A stretch of DNA of 64,000 bases from Algibacillus agarilyticus (GTDB lineage: Bacteria; Pseudomonadota; Gammaproteobacteria; Enterobacterales; Alteromonadaceae), in assembly GCF_003286125.1 (NCBI RefSeq), contig NZ_QMED01000012.1, forward strand, positions 62,314 through 126,313, in the 5' to 3' direction. How positions within the stretch are numbered: position 1 is the first letter of the stretch; every line of letters starts with the position of its first letter. The position numbers were made by a program, and so were the translations under genes. Shown here one piece after another: positions 39,370 to 48,354 of this stretch. The notes under the pieces were generated by a model. It made no database searches and had not been told where the DNA came from. It saw only the letters and a program-made list of their open reading frames with translations.

Positions 39370-39570
39370 TAAGCAAAGCCGTCAAAGCTACCGCGTCCTG
39401 CTCTCGCCCCTTACCTGCATCCATGCAGGCAAGCTTCGAGACGCCATGAGCATATGCTCTACTATGTGATTGGAGCCGCCTAAATGGATTTAGGTGTTAG
39501 AACGACGCAGGAGCCAAAGTCGAGAGTAAGCGATGACAATGAGCCATAAAACCTGAGCGAGAAGACTATA
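39370..39570 (-). repeat. Modular interspersed repeat, copy 6 (201-bp extended form)
   Basis: It has the same length and module order as copy 5, with an intact central dyad GAGCATATGCTC and both accessory dyads (CCTGCATCCATGCAGG, CCTAAATGGATTTAGG). It sits between the convergent ald and hemH stops. The pair of extended copies flanks ald in direct orientation, so ald lies on a segment bounded by 201-bp direct repeats. Confidence 0.92.
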
Positions 39571-39621
39571 TACATTAAGCCTTTACACTATCAATGTAGA
39601 ATAACGACAAATCAGCGAAGC

Positions 39622-40590
39622 CTAAATATTTCGCTTGAGTAAATCAACCAGAAAACCAATGTGGGCAGGCTCAGCATTTAACGCGGGTATATACCGATAC
39701 GCTTTGCCACCGGCATCCATAAATATTTCCTTGTTCTCTACCGCCATCTCTTCAAGTGTTTCTAGGCAATCAACTGAAAAAGCAGGACAAATTACATCTA
39801 ACGCGTCAACGCCTTTACTTGGTAACTTTTCAAGCGTTTTATCGGTATAAGGTTGTAACCATTCTTCTTTACCCACTCTTGATTGATAACATAATAGCCA
39901 CTCTTCAGCATTCAACCCAAGTTCAGCGGCCACGCGTTGTGCTGTTTGTTCACATTCGGCTTGATAGGGGTCACCCAATTTCACATAACGTTTAGGAATG
40001 CCATGAAACGAAAACAATAATGTATTTTGATGACCTTGTTGTGCCCAATGGTCACGAACACTTTGCGCTAACACTTTAATATAAGCCGGATCTTGACAAT
40101 AAGAGCCAATAAATCGCAATGCAGGTAAAACGCGTCGTTGCTTAAAGTCATTCGCTAACACATCAAATACAGCCGCCGTTGTGGTAGCCGAATACTGAGG
40201 GTATAAAGGTAAAACAACAATATCGTTTACGCCTTTAGCTAATAAACGATCAACAGCAGAACTAATAGAAGGGTTTCCATAAGTCATACCCATCTCAACT
40301 GGGTAATCAAGCGACTCTAGCTTAAACTGTTCGGTTACCGCATCAACCTGAGCTTGACTATAAACACGTAAAGGTGAGCCATTTTCAAACCAAATACTTT
40401 TGTAAGCCTGTGCTACTTTTTTGGGCCGTACATTTAAAATTATACCGCGTAAAATACATTGCCAAAGCCATTTAGGGTAATCAATAACCCGCTGGTCAGA
40501 TAAAAACTCAAGTAAATAACGCTTAACAGCCGCTGGTGTCGGTTCATCAGGCGTGCCCAAGTTAACTAATAAAATACCTTTTTTATTCAC
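39622..40590 (-). CDS. hemH: Ferrochelatase
   Basis: Inserts Fe2+ into protoporphyrin IX, the last step of haem synthesis. It is 322 aa. Signature segments are ILLVNLGTPDEPTPAAVKRY at the N-terminus, LPLYPQYSATTTAAV, and the metal/proton-handling LLFSFHGIPKRYVKLGDPY with its conserved His. Near the C-terminus, VDCLETLEEM carries the conserved Glu. It is monocistronic. Confidence 0.96.
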   Translation of the reverse strand: MNKKGILLVNLGTPDEPTPAAVKRYLLEFLSDQRVIDYPKWLWQCILRGIILNVRPKKVAQAYKSIWFENGSPLRVYSQAQVDAVTEQFKLESLDYPVEMGMTYGNPSISSAVDRLLAKGVNDIVVLPLYPQYSATTTAAVFDVLANDFKQRRVLPALRFIGSYCQDPAYIKVLAQSVRDHWAQQGHQNTLLFSFHGIPKRYVKLGDPYQAECEQTAQRVAAELGLNAEEWLLCYQSRVGKEEWLQPYTDKTLEKLPSKGVDALDVICPAFSVDCLETLEEMAVENKEIFMDAGGKAYRYIPALNAEPAHIGFLVDLLKRNI

Positions 40591-40888
40591 TACTACGTCC
40601 TAAACATAAAAATTAATCGAGAAAATAACAACCGTCACAAGCATTGCCCGCGACCTTAATACGGTAGTTTTCATACTTACGTTCATAAAAAGTTACATTA
40701 TTTTATATTAATTTAGGATCAACTGTTATTTTTTAATCATCCTAACTAGACTCAATGCATTCTGTGCACAATAATTTATAAAGACAGTCTAAATAGCTTT
40801 AATCAACAAACCATTAAAGGCATTTTTATCGCGTTTATCCTGTTTGGGTGATCAGAATATTTGAGAACAAAAATGAAAGGGAGTATGT

Positions 40889-42034
40889 GTGAAAGATAAA
40901 ATATTAATCATAGATGATTCAGAAGACGTTTGCTCAATGCTAACCTTGCAACTGCAAGACGATTTTGACGTTTTCACTGCAAATGATGGCTTAAAAGGGA
41001 TAGACCTGTTTACTCAACATGAATTTTTAATTGTGCTGCTTGACGTCGAAATGCCAGGTATGGACGGATTTGAGGTCTGTGAAAAATTAGGTCAAATCGA
41101 GGTTTTCGAAAAACCATCGTTTATATTTATATCAAGCCATGATGACGAAGAAACAACCTTACGTTGCTTTGAAGTGGGCGCAGATGATTTCATATCTAAA
41201 AATAATGAAACAACGGTACTAACCAAAAAGCTTAAATCACTTGTTCGTTACAAACGCCTAATTAACAACTTACATCAAGAAGAAGAAAACCTCACTAATC
41301 TAGTCAACACCACGTTATTGCAAGCCTCGTTTTATGGCAGTTGCCTTAATTTAATGGCTGATATCCAATTAGCACTAACCGAAGATGCAATAGCCGATTT
41401 AGTTTTTAATTTTATGAAAGGTCAAGGGTTACTCACCGCCATGTCGTTTAGTCATGGTGAACGCGTTAATTATTTTGATCAACAACATAAACTCTGTAGC
41501 CCAATTGAGAAAAAAGTCTTTACGCTATTAAAAGATAAAGGTCGTATTTATGAATTCGCTGACCGTATGATGTTTAACGATAGCCATTTCTCTTTGTTAA
41601 TTAAACATATGCCAGCCAATGAAACTAATGAGTATGGTTTGTTGATTGATGTACTAGCCAAACTCGTACCGGCTATCGAAATGCGCTATCGCGCACTTAT
41701 TAATGCTAAGCAGCTTGAAACCGCAAAAGATTCATTACAGCAAGCGGTGGGGCAAATTCAAGATGCAATTGTAGGCTTACAAGTTGAAAGACAAAAAATC
41801 ATCGATGATATCGTGATGAAAATAGGCTTGAGTTTTCACGAAATGGATTTTACCGGTGAACAAGAAGACTTTTTAGTTAATTTAATTGAGACCAGCGTTG
41901 TTCAGCAATCAGATAACAATGACAAGTTTATGAGTATTAATCAGCAGCTAAATCAAACGATTGAATCAATAAAACCTGAAGAAGATGTGCCTTTTGCACA
42001 AGAAGATGCGTCAAGCGATGTAGAGCTATTTTAG
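40889..42034 (+). CDS. Response regulator with uncharacterised C-terminal domain
   Basis: It starts at a GTG preceded by AAAGGGAG at 5 bases. The receiver domain (residues 1-125) has the acidic pair IDDSED, phospho-acceptor Asp52 in LLDVEMPGMDGF, the conserved Ser of ISSHDD and a late Lys (ISKNN). The remaining 255 residues have no recognisable enzymatic or DNA-binding output; they contain a predicted coiled coil (about 275-320) and an acidic tail ending SSDVELF. The C-terminal part resembles GAF-like regions of orphan marine regulators, but that is a guess. The last 22 codons and the terminator are duplicated immediately downstream. Confidence 0.85.
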   Translation: MKDKILIIDDSEDVCSMLTLQLQDDFDVFTANDGLKGIDLFTQHEFLIVLLDVEMPGMDGFEVCEKLGQIEVFEKPSFIFISSHDDEETTLRCFEVGADDFISKNNETTVLTKKLKSLVRYKRLINNLHQEEENLTNLVNTTLLQASFYGSCLNLMADIQLALTEDAIADLVFNFMKGQGLLTAMSFSHGERVNYFDQQHKLCSPIEKKVFTLLKDKGRIYEFADRMMFNDSHFSLLIKHMPANETNEYGLLIDVLAKLVPAIEMRYRALINAKQLETAKDSLQQAVGQIQDAIVGLQVERQKIIDDIVMKIGLSFHEMDFTGEQEDFLVNLIETSVVQQSDNNDKFMSINQQLNQTIESIKPEEDVPFAQEDASSDVELF

Positions 42035-42060
42035 CACAGCTAAAAAAGACTATTGATACA

Positions 42061-42110
42061 AAAAACGGCCATTGTTAAACCTCTTACTGAGTTTAACAAT
42101 GGCCGTTTTT
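42061..42110. terminator. Intrinsic terminator, copy A
   Basis: AAAAACGGCCATTGTTAAAC, a 10-nt loop and GTTTAACAATGGCCGTTTTT form a perfect 20-bp stem with A5/T5 flanks. It serves the response regulator gene 27 bp upstream and is symmetrical enough to work in both directions. Confidence 0.93.
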
Positions 42111-42189
42111 ATAATGACTTTAAACAGCAATTCCCTCAATCTTCATTGATTGCTGACAATCGTTAAGGGTATAAGCGAACTGAAGTGAA

Positions 42190-42258
42190 GCAATAAAACC
42201 TAAAGAAGAGGTACCTTTTGCACAAGAAGATGCGTCAAGCGATATAGAGCTATTTTAG
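42190..42258 (+). pseudogene. Duplicated 3' end of the response regulator gene
   Basis: These 69 bases repeat the last 23 codons of the upstream regulator in the same frame: A-I-K-P-K-E-E-V-PFAQEDASSD-I-ELF-stop, against S-I-K-P-E-E-D-V-PFAQEDASSD-V-ELF-stop. Differences are a few substitutions, several silent or conservative (GTG/GTA, Asp/Glu, Val/Ile). No start or body of a gene precedes it, so it is a remnant. The duplication continues through the terminator to about 42409, with a 224-bp period (copy A about 41967-42181). Confidence 0.85.
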
Positions 42259-42285
42259 TACCGCTAAAAAACAATATTGATACAA

Positions 42286-42335
42286 AAAAACGGCCATTGT
42301 TAAACCTTTTACTGAGTTTAACAATGGCCGTTTTT
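42286..42335. terminator. Intrinsic terminator, copy B
   Basis: The same 20-bp stem as copy A (AAAAACGGCCATTGTTAAAC / GTTTAACAATGGCCGTTTTT), with loop CTTTTACTGA instead of CTCTTACTGA. The stem is fully conserved while the flanks have changed. It now lies 74 bp past the stop of the minus-strand uronate operon and probably terminates it. Confidence 0.92.
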
Positions 42336-42408
42336 ATAATGACTTAAAACAGCAATCCCCTTTAATCATCATCCATTGCTGACAATCGTTAAAAGGGTAT
42401 AAGCGAAC

Positions 42409-43326
42409 TTAAAACGTGGTTTTATATTGATTTAAATAGTTTAACCATTTATCCATCGTTGTGATGTCACCCGCTTTTTCCCAACCATAACCCGCGTAAT
42501 ATTCAATTTGACCTTTCGCATTGGTTTTAGAAATAAACACAGCATGACCTTGGTCTCTTACGCCATTAGATTCAATGATTTTTACGTCATCTATTAGTTC
42601 TGGCTGCATTTTAACGCCGACACCTAAACCACTGCCATCTAATACTTCCCATGCTGCTAAATAGCCACCATCTTTATTCCATTCAGGTTTCGCTTTACCA
42701 TCATGCGTTGCAACACCAATAGTCACCGGTAAATTAATAGCTAATTTGTCGTTTTTCCAAAAAGTAGAACTAACATGAAATAAGCGGCTACCGGCCTCAA
42801 TACTAATTGTTTTTTGCTCTTTGTAATTATCGCCAGCAACCGTATGATCATAACTTAACGTAAAAACAGTCTTATCATGCGTTTGCGATAAAATTTTCCA
42901 ATCAGTCCAGGTTTCTAATGGCTCGCGTTTATTATTTAACCATAATGATGTACTGCCACAACCGGCAGAATCACCTACATGGTAGTTATCTAAACCTTCA
43001 CCATTATCTTTATGGTACGAGATATTCTCTTCAGAATGACGCTTGTACCATAAATTGATAATAGGGTAATTAACTCGCTTTAACCAACAATCAACGCCCG
43101 AATTCTCAGCGCCAGAACGTGCAGCAGGGCCGTAAGCTCTAAACGCAACTAAATCATTTTCCCATGCAAAATCATCTTTACGTTCGGGTACATGGCGCGC
43201 ATAAGTAACGGCAGTTGCTTCGCTTGCAGCAGATGCATCTTTAGAAGCGTCATCTTGAGTTACCATGCAACTCGTTAATGCAATGCTCAATAGTGAAATC
43301 GGTACGATGGTTTTAAAATTATTCAT
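42409..43326 (-). CDS. DUF4861-family lipoprotein of the uronate operon
   Basis: A 305-aa product with a lipoprotein signal (lipobox ALTSC, Cys20), so it is membrane-anchored. The body matches the DUF4861 family as I remember it: DDFAWENDLVAFRAYGPAAR at about residues 51-70 and long beta-rich segments. Members occur in pectin- and uronate-related loci of Bacteroidetes and marine gammaproteobacteria, and their function is not established. It is the last gene of the kduD-kduI-dctPQM operon, 24 bp after dctM. A periplasmic step on the unsaturated uronate before uptake is possible but not shown. Confidence 0.82.
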   Translation of the reverse strand: MNNFKTIVPISLLSIALTSCMVTQDDASKDASAASEATAVTYARHVPERKDDFAWENDLVAFRAYGPAARSGAENSGVDCWLKRVNYPIINLWYKRHSEENISYHKDNGEGLDNYHVGDSAGCGSTSLWLNNKREPLETWTDWKILSQTHDKTVFTLSYDHTVAGDNYKEQKTISIEAGSRLFHVSSTFWKNDKLAINLPVTIGVATHDGKAKPEWNKDGGYLAAWEVLDGSGLGVGVKMQPELIDDVKIIESNGVRDQGHAVFISKTNAKGQIEYYAGYGWEKAGDITTMDKWLNYLNQYKTTF

Positions 43327-43350
43327 TATTATACTCTCTTAATTACTCGC

Positions 43351-44649
43351 TTACATTAAGCCTAAAAGGGTCGGTAAAAATTCACTAACAGCAGGTACAA
43401 ATGTCACAACCATTAAAGCAACAAACATAGCTAAATACAGGGGTATCATCGGTTTAATTAACTTATCAATTGATGTGTTACCAACAGAGCAACCCACAAA
43501 CAACACCGAGCCTACCGGCGGAGAACATAAACCAATCGACAAATTAAGTACCATCATTACACCGAAATGAATCGGCGACATACCTAAACTTTCAGCTATT
43601 GGTAAAAAGATAGGCGTAAAAATTAACACCGCTGGTGTCATATCCATGAACGCCCCAACCAAGATTAAAATTAAATTAATAATTAATAAAATAATGATTG
43701 GGTTTTCACTAATCGTTAATAACGCATTACTGATGGTTTCTGGTATGTTTTCATACGACAACATCCATGACATGGCAGACGATGCAGAAATTAATAATAA
43801 AACGATAGCTGAGATTTCACCCGCTTTTAGAAATAGAGGTTTAAGTTGATCAAGTTTTACTTCTTTATAGACTGGCACCGCCAATATTAACGAATACAAA
43901 ACCGCAATAGCACCGGCTTCAGTTGCCGTAAATATACCGCCTAATATACCGCCAATAACAATAACGATTAACACTAAGCTTGGCACAGCAGCCCAGACTT
44001 TTTGCGCAACTAATTTTAACGGTAATGCGGGTTCTGTCGGAAAACCATTTTTCATGGCATATACCGCACAAACCATCATTAACAATGACGCTAATAAAAT
44101 ACCCGGTAAGTAACCAGCAACAAACAAAGCTGAAATTGAAACACCACCACTCGCAATCGCATATATAATAAGAATATTGCTTGGCGGTATAATCATACCC
44201 GTCGTTGAAGCTGCACACGTGACCGCAGTTGAAAACTCGCGGTTGTAACCTTTTTTCTCCATTTCGGGGATCATAAAGCTACCAATGGCACTGGTCGCAG
44301 CAACCGCTGAGCCTGAAATACTACCAAACAAGGTACAAGACATAACATTAACTAATGCTAAACCACCTGGTAACATACCAATAAGCGCCATAGCACATTC
44401 AATGAGTTTGCGAGCAACACCGCCCCGCCCCATTAACAAACCTGATAACACGAATAACGGAATAGCCAGTAACGCAAAGCTATCTAAGCCACCCACCATT
44501 CGCTGTGCAACCGTAGTGGTAGCCGGTATAAAGTCAATGCTAATAAGCATTGCTGCAACAGTCGAAACACCAATACAAAAGCTAATGGGTACATTTAAAG
44601 CCAGTAGTAAAAAGAAAATACAAATTAAAACTAAGCCACTAAATTCCAT
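43351..44649 (-). CDS. dctM: TRAP transporter large permease, DctM type
   Basis: The 12-helix subunit of a tripartite ATP-independent periplasmic transporter, 432 aa. Typical segments are NVPISFCIGVSTVAAML, LLAIPLFVLSGLLMGRGG and GLCSPPVGSVLFVGCSVG. It overlaps the small permease gene by 11 bp, as is usual for QM pairs. From the operon, the likely substrate is an unsaturated or keto-deoxy uronate. Confidence 0.93.
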   Translation of the reverse strand: MEFSGLVLICIFFLLLALNVPISFCIGVSTVAAMLISIDFIPATTTVAQRMVGGLDSFALLAIPLFVLSGLLMGRGGVARKLIECAMALIGMLPGGLALVNVMSCTLFGSISGSAVAATSAIGSFMIPEMEKKGYNREFSTAVTCAASTTGMIIPPSNILIIYAIASGGVSISALFVAGYLPGILLASLLMMVCAVYAMKNGFPTEPALPLKLVAQKVWAAVPSLVLIVIVIGGILGGIFTATEAGAIAVLYSLILAVPVYKEVKLDQLKPLFLKAGEISAIVLLLISASSAMSWMLSYENIPETISNALLTISENPIIILLIINLILILVGAFMDMTPAVLIFTPIFLPIAESLGMSPIHFGVMMVLNLSIGLCSPPVGSVLFVGCSVGNTSIDKLIKPMIPLYLAMFVALMVVTFVPAVSEFLPTLLGLM

Positions 44650-45160
44650 GATTATCTCCTACATGATTATTATCGTTATCATGGGTATGTTGTTGAAAGG
44701 CAAGCCATAACTTATCAACCGCGTTAAAAGTAAAAATAACACCTGCAATGGGGACAATGCTGTATACATAAGCCATTTTAACGCCTAATACAGCTGAAGT
44801 TTGTACCGGTACAAGCGTGGTATAAACTAAAGAAGCACCACCAATCACTAAAACAATCACGGCAAAAATTAAAATAATAGTGTGTACAAAAAGCTTTAAT
44901 TTCGCTTTTGGTTTACCGGTTAGTTTTTGGTCTAAGATATCAAGACTTAAATGTGAATCATTCTGATAACAATAAGTAGCTCCTAATAAGCCTAACCATA
45001 TCAATAAAAAGCGAGACACTTCTTCTGAGGTCGAGCTAGGCGCTTGTAAAACATAACGTGAAAAAACTTGCCAAAGCACAGTAAACACGATTAAAACCAT
45101 GAGTAAAACTAGGCCATTAGCAATCAGAGAACTGGATATTTTTTTAAATGTATTCATCAA
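44639..45160 (-). CDS. dctQ: TRAP transporter small permease, DctQ type
   Basis: A 173-aa, four-helix protein that pairs with DctM. Family features are seen: the first helix LVLLMVLIVFTVLWQVFSRY, then SEEVSRFLLIWLGLLGATY and SHLSLDIL. Its start is 1 bp from the end of the binding-protein gene. Confidence 0.9.
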   Translation of the reverse strand: MMNTFKKISSSLIANGLVLLMVLIVFTVLWQVFSRYVLQAPSSTSEEVSRFLLIWLGLLGATYCYQNDSHLSLDILDQKLTGKPKAKLKLFVHTIILIFAVIVLVIGGASLVYTTLVPVQTSAVLGVKMAYVYSIVPIAGVIFTFNAVDKLWLAFQQHTHDNDNNHVGDNHGI

Positions 45161-45161
45161 A

Positions 45162-46166
45162 TTATTCCTCGGTGCTCATTGCAGCAATGCGTTTTAAATA
45201 TTCACCCACAATAGAATCGTCATACTTAGCGTGTAAATGTTTAACGGCCGCGATGAATGGTGCTTTATCAGGGTAAGTCACGGTTACCCCCGCTTCTTTA
45301 ACCGCGGCTAATGCTTCATTTTCAGCCGCAAGCCACATTTCACCCTGTTTTTTAGCGGCATCAGCCATCGCTAGTTTTAACCAGCCACGTTGTGTTTCTG
45401 TTAAATTATCAAAAATATGCTGACTCATGATGATCACATCAGGAATAGACGTATGTTCATTTAATGTATAATTAGGGCAAATTTCGTAATGACGAGAAAG
45501 ATAAAAGCTAGGTGGGTTATTTTCGGCACCATCTACAACCCCTTGTTGTAAAGCTGCATACAATTCACCCCAACTAATTGGCGTAGCTGCACCGCCAAAG
45601 GCTTCAACCATTTTAACGGCGTTCAAACTATTCATAACACGAATTTTAGAACCTTCAACATCACTTGGTTTCTGCACCGACTTTTTACACGTGTAAAAAC
45701 TACGGCTACCCGCATCAAAATAACCTAAACCCTGTAAACGAGCATAGTTAAGTGAATTTAGAATATCTTTCCCTATGTCACTTTCAAGTACCGCTAAACG
45801 CTGATCACGGCTCGAAAAAACATACGGCAGACCAAACAAACGCATATCATCAACAAAGCCTTCAAGCGTAGCAGCCGAGACTTTCGTCATGGCTAAGCTG
45901 CCAATTTGTAAAAGCTCAACTAATTCACGCTCCGAGCCTAATTGACCACTTGGATAAAGTTTTAAGTTCATTGCACCGTTTGAATGGTGCTCTAATCTTT
46001 CAGACATAAACAACATGGCTTTATGTACTGAATGCTCAGTGTCGAGCGTGTGACCGACTCGTAAAGTTAATTGAGAACTTTTTTCTGAACAACTTAATAA
46101 AAAAACGCTCAGGAAAAAGCAGTAAATCACCTTATATTTCAGTTTGCATTGATAAAAGCTAAACAT
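45162..46166 (-). CDS. dctP: TRAP transporter substrate-binding protein, DctP type
   Basis: The extracytoplasmic receptor, 334 aa. It has an apparent lipobox (FLLSC, Cys26) and so may be tethered. DctP motifs include LRVGHTLDTEHSVHKAMLFM, the conserved substrate-contact Arg region in GSKIRVMNSLNAVKMVEAFG and WGELYAALQQGVVDGAENNP. Arg in KIRVM normally pairs with a substrate carboxylate, which suits a uronate ligand. 159 bp separate it from kduI, leaving room for a secondary promoter. Confidence 0.93.
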   Translation of the reverse strand: MFSFYQCKLKYKVIYCFFLSVFLLSCSEKSSQLTLRVGHTLDTEHSVHKAMLFMSERLEHHSNGAMNLKLYPSGQLGSERELVELLQIGSLAMTKVSAATLEGFVDDMRLFGLPYVFSSRDQRLAVLESDIGKDILNSLNYARLQGLGYFDAGSRSFYTCKKSVQKPSDVEGSKIRVMNSLNAVKMVEAFGGAATPISWGELYAALQQGVVDGAENNPPSFYLSRHYEICPNYTLNEHTSIPDVIIMSQHIFDNLTETQRGWLKLAMADAAKKQGEMWLAAENEALAAVKEAGVTVTYPDKAPFIAAVKHLHAKYDDSIVGEYLKRIAAMSTEE

Positions 46167-46325
46167 CCGAACTCACCCTAATAACAGTCTATAAACCAAA
46201 TAAAATTAACCTTTCATCATCGATATAAACTAATGACAAGGAAAAAAATCGGGTAATTCCGTCTACCCAATTACACACAAAGATAGTTCAACAGAACTTA
46301 CTTAGTAAATCTTTAAACTGATTAA

Positions 46326-47168
46326 TTAACGTAATTCAGCAGCTGAATATTTATCCATATCGTTGTAATCAAGGTTTTCACCTGCCATACCCCAAACAAA
46401 TGAATAATTAGTAGAACCAGAACCACAATGAATAGACCAAGCAGGCGAAATAACAGCTTGCTCATTACCGGTCCAAATAACGCGAGTTTGTTTTGGTTCA
46501 CCCATGAAATGCGCTACACCTTGATCTTCAGGTAAATCAAGATACAAATAAGCTTCCATTCGACGGTCATGTTGATGAGCAGGCATCGTATTCCATACAC
46601 TACCCGGCTTTAACGATGTTAAACCCATTTGTAATTGACACGTTTCAACAACACCACTCACAATTAACTGAGCAATCGTTCTTTCATTTGATGTTTCTAA
46701 GCTGCCCATGTTTAAAACATTGGCATCAGCTAAAGTGATTTTTTTATCTGGGAATGATTTGTGTGCGCAGGCTGAGTTGATATAAAAACGCGCTGAGTTA
46801 TCAGCTGAATCACTTGAGAAAGTGACTTTTTTGTCGCCTGCACCAATATATAATGCTTCTTTATTGGCTAGCTTATATTCTTTATCATCAACGGTAACAG
46901 TACCTGCCGCACCGATATTAATAATTCCCATTTCGCGACGTGATAAGAAAAAATCACTTTTTAACGGGTCAATAGCATCTAACTCAATAGCCGCAGAAGC
47001 CGGTACAACACCGCCAATAATATAACGGTCATAATGCGTATAAATAAGGTTTAATTTATCGGTTTCAAATAAATTATCAGCTAAAAAATGTTCACGTAAT
47101 TGCTCTGTATCAAAAGTTTTAGCTTCGTTTGGTCCAACGGCGTAACGAGTTTCATATTGAATAGTCAT
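46326..47168 (-). CDS. kduI: 5-dehydro-4-deoxy-D-glucuronate isomerase
   Basis: Converts 5-keto-4-deoxyuronate (DKI) to 2,5-diketo-3-deoxygluconate (DKII) in the cytoplasm. It is 280 aa, a cupin whose zinc ligands are in place: His198, His200, Glu205 and His247 (E. coli 196, 198, 203 and 245). The start MTIQYETRYAVGPNEAK matches the family. It follows kduD by 70 bp. KduI is typical of pectin, ulvan and other polyuronate routes. The standard alginate route uses a DEH reductase instead. Confidence 0.96.
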   Translation of the reverse strand: MTIQYETRYAVGPNEAKTFDTEQLREHFLADNLFETDKLNLIYTHYDRYIIGGVVPASAAIELDAIDPLKSDFFLSRREMGIINIGAAGTVTVDDKEYKLANKEALYIGAGDKKVTFSSDSADNSARFYINSACAHKSFPDKKITLADANVLNMGSLETSNERTIAQLIVSGVVETCQLQMGLTSLKPGSVWNTMPAHQHDRRMEAYLYLDLPEDQGVAHFMGEPKQTRVIWTGNEQAVISPAWSIHCGSGSTNYSFVWGMAGENLDYNDMDKYSAAELR

Positions 47169-47237
47169 GTTTAAATCCTGTCAGTAAATTAAATGTAGTC
47201 ATCAAGCTTAAAATTAGTGTAGCGAAGTCGTTAAAAA

Positions 47238-48002
47238 CTAGCGTGCTAACCAACCACCATCAACCGCTAAGATATGACCGTTTACATAGTCACTAGCCGA
47301 AGTAGCTAAGAAAACAGCCGCGCCCACTAATTGCTCAGGCTCACCCCATTCGCCAGCTGGAATGCGAGCTTGAATTTGTGCATTACGCTCAGGGTTGTCT
47401 TGTAAAGCTTGCGTGTTATCCGTTCTGAAATAACCAGGGGCAATCGCATTAACTTGAACATTACTGGCAGCCCACTCATTGGCTAAAGCACGTGTGATAC
47501 CCGAAACACCATGTTTACTCGCTGTATAGGCTGGAACCGTCATACCACCAGAGAAAGAAAGCATTGATGCAATATTTACAATTTTACCGCCGCCATTTTT
47601 AATCATTTCACGGCCGATTAATTGGCTTAATTGGAAAACAGAATTCAAATTAACGTTAATGACTTTTTGAAATTCTTCGATAGGGTACTCAGCAGCAGGG
47701 TAACGAGAAATAGTACCGCCGTTATTAACAAGCACATCAACTTTGCCCGTGATTGCTAATGCATCTTCAGCAAGCTTAGTCACGGCGTCAGTATCTGAAA
47801 GGTCAGCAGCTAAACTATGTGCTACGCCACCCGCTTCTGTTATTAGGCCAACCGTTTTATCTGTGCCACCAGCTGAAGAACTTGCACAAATAACCACCGC
47901 GCCGGCTTTTGCTAAACCTAAAGCGAGAGCTTGACCTAAGCCTCGGCTCGCGCCAGTAACTAAAGCTGTTTTGCCTTCTAAAGAAAAAAGTTCATTTTGC
48001 AT
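47238..48002 (-). CDS. kduD: 2-dehydro-3-deoxy-D-gluconate 5-dehydrogenase
   Basis: A short-chain dehydrogenase, 254 aa, that reduces DKII to 2-keto-3-deoxygluconate (KDG) with NAD(P)H. The cofactor motif TGASRGLG is at residues 16-23, NNGG at 93-96, and catalytic Ser146, Tyr159 and Lys163 (YTASK) are present. It is first in the operon, directly downstream of the candidate operator. KDG kinase and aldolase genes are not in the window and must be elsewhere. Confidence 0.94.
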   Translation of the reverse strand: MQNELFSLEGKTALVTGASRGLGQALALGLAKAGAVVICASSSAGGTDKTVGLITEAGGVAHSLAADLSDTDAVTKLAEDALAITGKVDVLVNNGGTISRYPAAEYPIEEFQKVINVNLNSVFQLSQLIGREMIKNGGGKIVNIASMLSFSGGMTVPAYTASKHGVSGITRALANEWAASNVQVNAIAPGYFRTDNTQALQDNPERNAQIQARIPAGEWGEPEQLVGAAVFLATSASDYVNGHILAVDGGWLAR

Positions 48003-48042
48003 AATTAGTAACCCATAAAGTAATTAAAGTAATTTGACTTAG

Positions 48043-48078
48043 TTTTGTCAGGTTATCATACAACATGACAAAATGACA
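48043..48078. promoter_or_regulatory. Candidate GntR operator in the kduD-gntR intergenic region
   Basis: A perfect inverted repeat TTTTGTCA (48043-48050) and TGACAAAA (48066-48073), 15 bp apart, is followed by another TGACA at 48074. A third TGACA lies at 48084. Between the arms is GGTTATCATACAAC, an imperfect dyad (GTTnTnnnAnAAC) close to the GT-N-AC layout of FadR-type sites. It sits 41-76 bp upstream of kduD and about 280 bp upstream of the regulator gene. Role inferred from position and symmetry only. Confidence 0.5.
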
Positions 48079-48354
48079 AGCATTGACATATGTAATTTAT
48101 TAACAGATATTAAATAAGCAAGAGCACATTATGTTTTAACACTTTTTACACGCGTGTAAATACCTTGTTTTTAACTTGTTATTAAATAAAACACACTTAT
48201 TGCTCTAATTTAGACCGATATAAATAAGAGATCACCTTATGTGTTGTTAACATGTTGCAATACAGGAATTGAGCGCGGTAAAATTATTTTAACGCATACT
48301 TTAATGATTAACGCTTGATGGCGTTGATGAAAAACAACCCAGAGATAATTTAAA

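Noticed and set aside
40591-40888. Small gene or RNA between hemH and the response regulator
   Set aside because: No frame with a ribosome site or terminator-bounded structure could be supported in these 298 bp.
42061-42335. Twin hairpins as a riboswitch or attenuator for the DUF4861 gene
   Set aside because: They lie downstream of the minus-strand gene, not in its leader, and have A/T-flanked terminator form.
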